Shown one piece after another: positions 42,210 to 49,109 of a stretch of 64,000 nt of DNA. The position numbers and the translations under genes were made by a program. Location: assembly GCF_900116865.1 (NCBI RefSeq), contig NZ_FPCD01000006.1, forward strand, positions 62,001-126,000. The letters run 5' to 3'. The notes below the pieces were generated by a model that was given only the letters and a program-made list of their open reading frames with translations, ran no database searches and was not told the origin of the DNA. This DNA is from Butyrivibrio sp. M55. GTDB taxonomy: Bacteria > Bacillota > Clostridia > Lachnospirales > Lachnospiraceae. How positions within the stretch are numbered: the stretch's first letter is position 1; every line of letters starts with the position of its first letter.

Positions 42210-43289
42210 ATGCATCGTAAGATTGAGTGGGATGTTGTTATTACAGCAGCGCTTATAGGAGTTATAAGCATCATTGTACATTGGTTTATGGGAAAAGATA
42301 AATCAATAAAACTAACCGGGAACAGTACTTTCTATACAAGTGTTGGCATTGGAATAATTGTCATGATCGCGGTGTATATGATAGGCCATAATCTGATAGC
42401 AAAGCGGGCAAAAGAGATTGCGGTAGGCATAATACTGATTCTGGTATTTCTTAGGTTTCAACCTGAAAATATGTATCTCGGATTTGGCTCCGTGAAAGTT
42501 TTGACTGCGGCGGTTATGTGTCTCTATGTTCCGGTTTACGGAGCGGTTTTGCATAAATACAGGCACGGCGGGATTTTGGAGCTTTTAAAGGCAATACTTT
42601 GGATGATCGTTCCCATTTTGATCATACATAAAAGCACACGTGTGATGACGGAGATTGTGCTTTTGTCGGCTATGATCATGCAGCTTTTGTATTGTATCAA
42701 GAAAAGATGGTTTAAGATAAATTTTCTTTTATCTCTGGCAGCACTTGCGGTTATCGTGTTTGCTGCATCGTTATTTGTCGATAAGACCGGAGTGATCGGA
42801 AGATGGGGGCATAAAACAATGAGCAATGTCTTTTCTCTGGACGATTCAACGGTTCAATCGTTCTTCGATGTGAATCTTGTCGGCAGTTCGGGAAAAGAGA
42901 ATTTGAAATTTTTGCCAAAGCCCGACCTGGATTATCTGCTTGCATATCAGGCAAATCGATATGGACTTTTACCGGCGATCGGCATTGCACTCCTGGTTAT
43001 AGCTGTTATCGCATTTGGCTACAAGTCGGTCTTTAGGTGTAAAAACGATCTTAGTTTCCTGATGGGAACAGGGTGTCTTAACGTCCTTTTGGAAAATACA
43101 GTGATCAACATATTTGAAAATACCGGGACGATACCATACACTGATACGTTCTTGCCGTTCTTTTCATCACAAACGAGTTATATTGTGATGGCTTATATCT
43201 TTGTGGGAATAATACTCAGTGTTTGCAAAGGTAAAGGCACAAGAGACAGGTTCTTTAGATATGCTGTAAGGAACTTGATGCGCTACTGA
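42210..43289 (+). CDS. Divergent FtsW/RodA/SpoVE (SEDS)-like membrane protein
   Basis: A 359-residue protein with about ten membrane helices. The C-terminal third follows the SEDS glycosyltransferase pattern: an acidic loop leading to PDLDYLLAYQANRYGLLPAIG (compare HTDFIFAVxxEExGLxG), then ENTVINIFENTGTIPYTDTFLPFFSSQTSYIVM (compare the TGIPLPFxSYGGSS region), and a last helix. Standard SEDS proteins polymerise lipid II; here the final motif is strongly changed (no SYGG), so activity is uncertain. GGAGGAG nine bases before this ATG favours it over the ATG at 42177. No partner penicillin-binding protein is adjacent. It may be a specialised or degenerate paralogue. Confidence 0.65.
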   Translation: MHRKIEWDVVITAALIGVISIIVHWFMGKDKSIKLTGNSTFYTSVGIGIIVMIAVYMIGHNLIAKRAKEIAVGIILILVFLRFQPENMYLGFGSVKVLTAAVMCLYVPVYGAVLHKYRHGGILELLKAILWMIVPILIIHKSTRVMTEIVLLSAMIMQLLYCIKKRWFKINFLLSLAALAVIVFAASLFVDKTGVIGRWGHKTMSNVFSLDDSTVQSFFDVNLVGSSGKENLKFLPKPDLDYLLAYQANRYGLLPAIGIALLVIAVIAFGYKSVFRCKNDLSFLMGTGCLNVLLENTVINIFENTGTIPYTDTFLPFFSSQTSYIVMAYIFVGIILSVCKGKGTRDRFFRYAVRNLMRY

Positions 43290-43342
43290 TTCTAAGTGAT
43301 TCTTTTCCTTGATTTTTTTGTGGTAAAAGTGTACGCTATATG

Positions 43343-43450
43343 TGTTCATACAACTGGCGGATAAGTGGGTAACCACATGGGAGTATGGAAATATATTATG
43401 AATGTCGACCGCCTGGGCAACCGCTTTTGTGGATGCTCAGGCGGTTTTAT
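43343..43450 (+). promoter_or_regulatory. ZTP (pfl) riboswitch with intrinsic terminator
   Basis: The leader carries the conserved ZTP elements in order: CAACTGGCGGA near 43351, GTGGGTAACCAC-A-TGGGAG (43366-43383), and after a variable linker the 3' element CGACCGCCTGGGCA (43406-43419). The last element also forms the left arm of a terminator, CCGCCTGGGCA (43409-43419) with TGCTCAGGCGG (43434-43444) and a T-run. Ligand binding would hold the 3' element in the aptamer and block the terminator, turning on the purine genes when ZMP/ZTP builds up, as in folate shortage. Confidence 0.93.
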
Positions 43451-43465
43451 ATTGGAGGAAGAGGA

Positions 43466-44173
43466 ATGGTAGATTTAAAACAGGAAATTTCACGCACTAC
43501 ATACCCGGGAAGAGGCATTGTTATCGGCCTTACTGCTGACGGCAAGAAGGCAGCTTGCGCTTACTTCATCATGGGAAGAAGTGAGAACAGCAGAAACAGA
43601 GTATTTGTTGAAGACGGAGAGGGAATCCGCACACAGGCATTCGATCCTTCCAAGATGGAAGATCCCAGCCTTATCATTTATGCACCTGTACGTGTTCTTG
43701 GCAATTCAACCATCGTTACAAACGGTGATCAGACAGATACAGTATATGATCTTATGAAAGAAGGAAAGACATTTGAGCAGGCTCTTCGCACAAGAGAATT
43801 TGAGCCCGATGCACCCAACTACACACCTCGTATTTCAGGTATCATGAATGTTGAAAACGGCAAATACGATTTTTCAATGTCTATCTTAAAGAGCAATAAC
43901 GGAGATCCTTCATCATGCCAGAGATTTACATATTCATTTGAGAATCCCAAGGCAGGAGAGGGCTATTTTATCCACACATATATGAAGGATGCAAATCCGC
44001 TTCCAAGTTACGAGGGTGAGCCTACACTCGTAAATATCGAGGGAGATATCGATACTTTCACAAACAATGTATGGGAGGCCCTTAACGAGGATAATAAGGT
44101 ATCTCTTTTCACAAGATTCATTGACATCGAGACAGGAAAGTACGAGACAAGGATCATCAACAAGAATAAGTGA
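43466..44173 (+). CDS. purO: IMP cyclohydrolase, PurO type
   Basis: A 235-residue protein matching the PurO-like IMP cyclohydrolase family (archaeal-type, N-terminal-nucleophile-like fold). It would close FAICAR to IMP, the last step of purine synthesis. Visible family pattern: TYPGRGIVIGL at the start, YFIMGRSENSRNRVF, DPSLIIYAPVR, and YTPRISGIM. The ATG is chosen for GGAAGAGG upstream; a longer frame from 43385 would run through the riboswitch. It lies directly behind the ZTP switch and 47 bp before the formyltransferase, replacing the bifunctional PurH of most bacteria by two genes. Confidence 0.88.
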   Translation: MVDLKQEISRTTYPGRGIVIGLTADGKKAACAYFIMGRSENSRNRVFVEDGEGIRTQAFDPSKMEDPSLIIYAPVRVLGNSTIVTNGDQTDTVYDLMKEGKTFEQALRTREFEPDAPNYTPRISGIMNVENGKYDFSMSILKSNNGDPSSCQRFTYSFENPKAGEGYFIHTYMKDANPLPSYEGEPTLVNIEGDIDTFTNNVWEALNEDNKVSLFTRFIDIETGKYETRIINKNK

Positions 44174-44220
44174 TCAGGCAGTAACCGATAATTGAGACAA
44201 GTGCGAACAGGAGAATCAAT

Positions 44221-45399
44221 ATGAACGAAATCGAACTTAAATACGGATGCAACCCCAATCAGAAGCCCTCAAGGGTTTATATGGAAAACGGAAGCGATCT
44301 TCCAATCGAAGTACTTAACGGAAGACCGGGATATATCAATCTTCTTGATGCTTTGAACGGATGGCAGCTTGTTTCTGAGCTTAAGAAAGCTACAGGACTT
44401 CCGGCAGCAACATCATTCAAGCACGTTTCACCCGCAGGTGCCGCTGTAGGAACACCTCTTTCAGATATTGAAAAGAAAATCTACTGGGTAGAGGATCTTG
44501 GCGAGCTTTCACCTCTTGCAAACGCTTACGCAAGAGCCCGCGGAGCTGACAGAATGTCATCATTCGGAGATTTCATCTCACTTTCTGATGTGTGCGACAA
44601 GGACACAGCAATGCTTGTAAAAAGAGAAGTTTCTGACGGAATCATTGCTCCCGGCTATACAGACGAGGCACTTGAGATCCTTAAGGCTAAAAAGGGCGGA
44701 AACTACGCTGTTATCAAGATTGACGAGAACTATGTTCCCGATGCGATCGAGAAGAAGCAGGTGTTCGGCGTAACTTTCGAGCAGGGACACAACTTCATCG
44801 AGATCGGCGAGGATATGCTCACAAACATCGTTACAGACAACAAGGAACTTCCTGAGTCTGCAAAGATTGACCTTATCATCGCACTCATCACACTTAAATA
44901 TACACAGTCAAATTCAGTTTGCTACGTAAAGGGCGGACAGGCTATCGGTATTGGAGCAGGACAGCAGTCAAGAATCCACTGCACAAGACTTGCAGGTTCT
45001 AAGGCTGACAACTGGTTCCTTCGTCAGGCACCTCAGGTTCTTAACCTTCCTTTCCTTGATAACATCAAGAGACCTGACAGAGACAATGCTATCGACCTTT
45101 ACATCGGTGCAGATTACATGGACGTTCTTGCAGATGGCAAGTGGCAGAACATCTTCAAGGAGAAGCCTGCAGTATTCACAGAGGCTGAAAAGAGAGCATG
45201 GCTTGACAAGAACACAGACGTAGCTCTTGGTTCAGACGCTTTCTTCCCCTTCGGAGACAACATCGAGAGAGCATTCAAGAGCGGTGTTAAGTATGTAGCA
45301 CAGCCCGGCGGATCTGTTCGTGATGACAACGTTATCGAAGCAGCAAACAGCCATGACATGGTAATGGCATTCACAGGACTCAGACTTTTCCATCATTGA
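44221..45399 (+). CDS. purH: AICAR formyltransferase (stand-alone PurH C-terminal domain)
   Basis: A 392-residue enzyme that formylates AICAR (ZMP) with 10-formyl-tetrahydrofolate. It carries the AICARFT pattern: LKYGCNPNQKPSRVY, ATSFKHVSPAGAAV with the catalytic Lys-His, RMSSFGDFISLS, KYTQSNSVCYVKGGQAIGIGAGQQSR, and AFFPFGDNIERA. It lacks the MGS-like IMP cyclohydrolase domain of usual PurH, which the preceding gene replaces. AGGAG precedes ATG. Its substrate ZMP is the ligand precursor sensed by the upstream riboswitch, giving substrate induction. Codons (AAG, TTC, GAC, CTT) look adapted to high expression. Followed by a very strong terminator. Confidence 0.95.
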   Translation: MNEIELKYGCNPNQKPSRVYMENGSDLPIEVLNGRPGYINLLDALNGWQLVSELKKATGLPAATSFKHVSPAGAAVGTPLSDIEKKIYWVEDLGELSPLANAYARARGADRMSSFGDFISLSDVCDKDTAMLVKREVSDGIIAPGYTDEALEILKAKKGGNYAVIKIDENYVPDAIEKKQVFGVTFEQGHNFIEIGEDMLTNIVTDNKELPESAKIDLIIALITLKYTQSNSVCYVKGGQAIGIGAGQQSRIHCTRLAGSKADNWFLRQAPQVLNLPFLDNIKRPDRDNAIDLYIGADYMDVLADGKWQNIFKEKPAVFTEAEKRAWLDKNTDVALGSDAFFPFGDNIERAFKSGVKYVAQPGGSVRDDNVIEAANSHDMVMAFTGLRLFHH

Positions 45400-45428
45400 T
45401 GGCAGGCACTTGATACGAATAAAATATA

Positions 45429-45497
45429 GTTGCAACAATAAAAGCCCGGACGCATTGGGAGATATTCAGAAATGCGTCCGGGTTTTTATTGTTGCAA
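45429..45497. terminator. 28-bp near-perfect inverted repeat terminator
   Basis: The arm from GTTGCAACAATAAAAG (45429) to GACGCATT pairs with AATGCGTCCGGG through TTGTTGCAAC (ending 45497) with a single G-U position. A T-run lies in the right arm and an A-run in the left, so it can act in both directions. It ends the purine operon. Confidence 0.9.
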
Positions 45498-45502
45498 CAT
45501 CT

Positions 45503-45640
45503 GGAACGATAACTACATATCGTTTCAAGTTATTTGCAACGATATGTAGTTATCGTTTCGAGTTATTTGCAACGATATGTGGTTATCGTTGCAAAAGTGT
45601 GCAACGATAATGTATAATTGTTTCATGAGATGCAACGATA
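45503..45640 (+). promoter_or_regulatory. Periodic G(C/G)AACGATA operator array and promoter
   Basis: Forward GCAACGATA (or GGAACGATA) sites start at 45503, 45536, 45569, 45601 and 45632, spaced 33, 33, 32 and 31 bp. The first three are each followed by the reverse TATCGTT(T/G)C 15 bp later, making 24-bp dyads, the third being perfect in its 9-bp arms. TTGCAA (45590-45595) and TATAAT (45613-45618), 17 bases apart, form the promoter of the downstream gene, with the fourth site inside the promoter and the fifth downstream. This is the layout of cooperative repression, probably by the gene's own product. Confidence 0.75.
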
Positions 45641-45661
45641 ATCTAGTGCAAAGGGGGAATT

Positions 45662-46915
45662 ATGCGTCAGGAGAGTAAGTACATAGAATATAAGGAAACT
45701 GTTACAAAGACATTTTTAAAGGTTGTAAGTGCATTTGCAAACTATAATGATGGAAAAATTATTTTTGGGATTTGCGATGACGGATCAATCAAAGGATTGG
45801 AAAATCCTCATAAAGCGGCGATAGATATTGAAAATGCAATTAATGACAGTATTTCGCCGGTTCCTGAGTATGATATTACTGTGAATGAGCATAATAAAAC
45901 GGTTATTTTAAATATTCTGAGAGGATCGGAAACACCATATTTTTATCATGGAAAGGCATACCGCAGGGCTGATACGGCAAGTGTTCCGGTTGACACTGTA
46001 GAGTTAAAGCGATTGGTTCTAAGAGGGACAAATCGTGATTATGAGGAACTTTCGGCAGAAAACCAGGATTTGTCTTTTTCAATATTGGAAAAAGAACTGA
46101 AGAATATGCTTAAGATTGATGTTTTTGACAGAAATATCTTAAAAACGCTTGGGCTTTACGTAGAGGGGAGTGGATATACGATTGCAGCTGAGCTTTTGGC
46201 AGATGAGAATCAATATAGGGGAATAGATATTATCAGGTTTGGCGAATCTGAAAATCAGATTATGGACAGAGAAACATTTGAACATGAATCTTTGATTGCT
46301 GAATATAATGCTGCAATTCAAGTGTATAAGAAATATTACCAATATGATGAGATAAAGGAAGCAAAAAGAAACACTGTTGAAATGGTGCCTGAAACAGCAT
46401 TTCGAGAGGCACTTGCTAATGCAATTGTACATCGTATGTGGGATATTCAGGCTTCAGTACAAATAGCAATGTACAAGGATAAAATACAGATTACATCACC
46501 CGGAGGGCTTCCTGAAGATATTTCCGAGGATGAATATTTATATTCGCAAGTATCTGTTTTGCGTAATCCAAGACTGGCGGATGTTTTTTATAAGCTTAAC
46601 TATATTGAGAAATTTGGAACCGGTATACGAAGAATAACCGATGCATATAAAAATGAACGTTGCAAGCCGGAGTTTTCATTTACAGAGCATACAATATGTG
46701 TAACTTTACCCGTGAAAATCCGAATTCAAACCGATGATATGTCAGAAATAGTGATGCAGGCGCTTGTAGGTTCAGATGGTATGACACGAAGAGAACTTGA
46801 GAAGTTGACGGGCATAAAGAAGGCGAGCCTTATCAGAATACTCAATTCATTACTTGATGAAAAATTGATAGAAAAAACAGGTACTGCAAGAAACACAAAA
46901 TATTTTGCAAAGTAA
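45662..46915 (+). CDS. AlbA_2/Schlafen-type regulator with HATPase_c_4 domain
   Basis: A 417-residue protein of the group often labelled putative transcriptional regulator. The N-terminal AlbA_2 domain has ESKYIEYKETVTKTFLKVVSAFANYNDGKIIFGI and RRADTASVPV. The HATPase_c_4 region has FREALANAIVHRMWD, ITSPGGLP, RNPRLADVF and IEKFGTGIRRI. The C-terminal winged helix (about 365-417) has MTRRELEKLTGIKKASLIRILNSL split over that segment. AGGGGG precedes ATG. The preceding periodic dyads suggest autorepression. Roles of this family range from gene regulation to defence; none can be fixed here. Confidence 0.82.
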   Translation: MRQESKYIEYKETVTKTFLKVVSAFANYNDGKIIFGICDDGSIKGLENPHKAAIDIENAINDSISPVPEYDITVNEHNKTVILNILRGSETPYFYHGKAYRRADTASVPVDTVELKRLVLRGTNRDYEELSAENQDLSFSILEKELKNMLKIDVFDRNILKTLGLYVEGSGYTIAAELLADENQYRGIDIIRFGESENQIMDRETFEHESLIAEYNAAIQVYKKYYQYDEIKEAKRNTVEMVPETAFREALANAIVHRMWDIQASVQIAMYKDKIQITSPGGLPEDISEDEYLYSQVSVLRNPRLADVFYKLNYIEKFGTGIRRITDAYKNERCKPEFSFTEHTICVTLPVKIRIQTDDMSEIVMQALVGSDGMTRRELEKLTGIKKASLIRILNSLLDEKLIEKTGTARNTKYFAK

Positions 46916-46940
46916 AAATGATTCATATTATATTATAACT

Positions 46941-48335
46941 ATGCTAACGTACGATTTTTCGAAGGGGGAAGGCCCTCTTTATCAAAAGCTGTACAACTTT
47001 ATAAAAGATGATATTACCAAAGGAGTTCTTTTGCCCGGAGAGAAGCTTCCGTCGAGGAGGAGCCTTTCGGATAACCTTGGGATAAGTACGGTCACGGTGG
47101 ATAATGCCTATGACCAGCTTGTGGAAGAGGGGTACATTGAGGCGCTTCCCAAGAAGGGATATTTTGTGGCTGAGACTTTGACGATTTCTTTTCCTCAGGA
47201 GAAAAGAACTGAGTATAGGGCGAAGCCAAAGAAAAATAAGGATAAGTACGACTTTGACTTTTCACTTAGCAGGCCCGCGGCGGAGTCGTTTCCTTTTTCG
47301 GTGTGGGCGAAGCTTACGCGTGAGAATGTTGCGGGCAGAAGCGACAAGCTCCTTGAGGTGTCTGAAAGTAATGGCATATATGAGCTTAGAGAGGCTATTG
47401 CGGGGCATCTTGCGTCGTTTCGAGGCCTTCAGGTATCGCCCGATCAGATTGTTGTCGGGGCGGGAACTGAGTATCTCTACGGCCTTATAATCAAGCTTCT
47501 TGGAAAAGATAAGACATACTGTGTTGAGGATCCGGGATATCGCAAAATAAGCCAGATTTACGAGGCTGAGGGCGTTGAGCATGCTTATGGTAAAATGGAT
47601 GACGCGGGGCTTCTTGTCTCAGAACTTGTGAGGACTAAAGCCGACATTGCGCATATCAGCCCCACGCATCACTTTCCGACGGGAATTACAATGCCTATAG
47701 GAAGGCGAAACGAGATAATGGCGTGGGCGTGCGAGAAGGATGGCAGATACATCGTTGAGGATGACTACGACAGTGAATTCAGGCTTCGCGGCAACCCGAT
47801 TCCGCCGATGCAGAGCATGGATACGGCTGAGAAGGTTATATATATCAACACTTTTTCAAAGTCGCTGACATCCACCATTCGAATTGGATACATGGTGCTT
47901 CCCGCGCATCTTGCGGAGAGATTCTATGATGAGCTTTCTTTTTATTCCTGCACTGTTCCGACATTTGATCAGTACAATTTATCGGACTTTATTAAAAAAG
48001 GATATTTTGAAAAGCACATAAACAGGATGCGGCATCAGTATACGAGGAAGCGCGAGAGCGTTCTTGAGATAATAAAAAGAGAGCTTGAAGGAGTGGATTA
48101 CAAGCTTATCGAGAATGATTCGGGACTTCATTTTATCCTGCAGCTTTTTACGAAGCATACGGACAGAGAGCTTGAAGATATGCTGAAAAAGAGCAGGATC
48201 AAGATCTCGGCGGTTTCGGACTATTGCATGGAAACTCCGGATAAGCAGCTTCAGGGGCGCTTTATAATTGATTATTCCAATCTTGATATAGGTCTTTTGC
48301 CCGGTGCATTGCAGACTTTGAAATCATGCTTGTGA
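46941..48335 (+). CDS. MocR/PdxR-type regulator (GntR HTH with aminotransferase domain)
   Basis: A 464-residue regulator with an N-terminal GntR winged helix (LYQKLYNFIKDDI to LVEEGYIEALPKKGYFVA, about 12-78) and a PLP-dependent fold type I aminotransferase domain. The latter shows VEDPGYRKI, AHISPTHHFPTG, VEDDYDSEFR and the PLP lysine in NTFSKSL. Such proteins sense PLP or amino compounds and often control pyridoxal or GABA genes. No such target is adjacent; the next gene is a UPF0340 protein. The ATG at 46941 has no ribosome binding site and follows a TATTATAAC-like box by one base, so a leaderless start is possible. Confidence 0.88.
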   Translation: MLTYDFSKGEGPLYQKLYNFIKDDITKGVLLPGEKLPSRRSLSDNLGISTVTVDNAYDQLVEEGYIEALPKKGYFVAETLTISFPQEKRTEYRAKPKKNKDKYDFDFSLSRPAAESFPFSVWAKLTRENVAGRSDKLLEVSESNGIYELREAIAGHLASFRGLQVSPDQIVVGAGTEYLYGLIIKLLGKDKTYCVEDPGYRKISQIYEAEGVEHAYGKMDDAGLLVSELVRTKADIAHISPTHHFPTGITMPIGRRNEIMAWACEKDGRYIVEDDYDSEFRLRGNPIPPMQSMDTAEKVIYINTFSKSLTSTIRIGYMVLPAHLAERFYDELSFYSCTVPTFDQYNLSDFIKKGYFEKHINRMRHQYTRKRESVLEIIKRELEGVDYKLIENDSGLHFILQLFTKHTDRELEDMLKKSRIKISAVSDYCMETPDKQLQGRFIIDYSNLDIGLLPGALQTLKSCL

Positions 48336-48398
48336 ATTGTGGAATAAGAAAATAAAATGAATATGCATTATGCAATTTGAATTAAAGAGGATGAAAAA

Positions 48399-48962
48399 AT
48401 GGATTTTAAAGAGATAACAGATCAGAGCAGACAGGCAGTTACGGAAATACTTGAAAAGGCGAATCTTGCGCCTGGAGCAATATTCGTAGTTGGCTGTTCA
48501 TCAAGTGAAATACTCGGAGACCAGATTGGAACGGCTACAAATCTGGATTCTGCGAATGCGGTGTTTGACGGAATAGTTCCCGTCCTTGAAGAGAACGGTA
48601 TTTTGATGGCTGCACAGTGCTGCGAGCACTTAAACAGGGCACTTGTGGTCGAAAGAGAGACCATGGAGAAATATGGATTTGAACAGGTCAATGCAATTCC
48701 TCAACCCAATCATGCCGGCGGAGCTTTTGCAACCGTATGTTATCAGAGATTCAAAAATCCTGTCCTTGTAGAATCGATAAACGGAAAGGCAGACGCAGGA
48801 ATAGATATCGGCGGCACCATGATCGGAATGCATTTGCATTCAGTTGTTGTTCCAATGAGAATCTCACTCAGAAAGATCGGGGCCGCTCCAATAATATGTG
48901 CCCGCCACCGTCCCAAGTACGTCGGCGGCCAGAGAGCCATCTACGACGAGAAGCTCATGTAA
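48399..48962 (+). CDS. UPF0340 (TIGR01440, YwlG-like) family protein
   Basis: The 187-residue protein matches the conserved Firmicute family UPF0340/YwlG in length and pattern: VGCSSSEILGDQIGTATN, LMAAQCCEHLNRALVVERE, PNHAGGAFATVCYQ, DIGGTMIGMHL, and VGGQRAIYD at the end. Several conserved Cys and His residues suggest metal or thiol chemistry, but the role of the family is unknown. AAAGAGG lies before ATG. It appears monocistronic. Confidence 0.88.
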   Translation: MDFKEITDQSRQAVTEILEKANLAPGAIFVVGCSSSEILGDQIGTATNLDSANAVFDGIVPVLEENGILMAAQCCEHLNRALVVERETMEKYGFEQVNAIPQPNHAGGAFATVCYQRFKNPVLVESINGKADAGIDIGGTMIGMHLHSVVVPMRISLRKIGAAPIICARHRPKYVGGQRAIYDEKLM

Positions 48963-48994
48963 GGGTTAACTCCAAACATCTTAAATTACTGTAA

Positions 48995-49053
48995 ATATCA
49001 ATTATCGTGTAATTCTTGTGATATAATATTTGTGATTATACGATAATTGATAT
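48995..49053 (+). promoter_or_regulatory. Extended -10 promoter framed by a 19-bp inverted repeat
   Basis: ATATCAATTATCGTGTAAT (48995-49013) and ATTATACGATAATTGATAT (49035-49053) are complementary with one mismatch. The 21-bp gap contains TGATATAAT, an extended -10 element (49019-49027). A repressor bridging both arms, or a cruciform, would control the c-di-GMP gene downstream. Confidence 0.7.
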
Positions 49054-49109
49054 TTTTATTTGCGTTAATAAGGTACAGGTCGACAATTTTCGGAGGCTAT
49101 AGAGACGTT

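Noticed and set aside
49047-49109. N-terminal extension of the GGDEF/EAL protein with a hydrophobic segment
   Set aside because: The TTG lies in the right arm of the promoter inverted repeat, downstream of a -10 element by only about 20 bases, and has no binding site.
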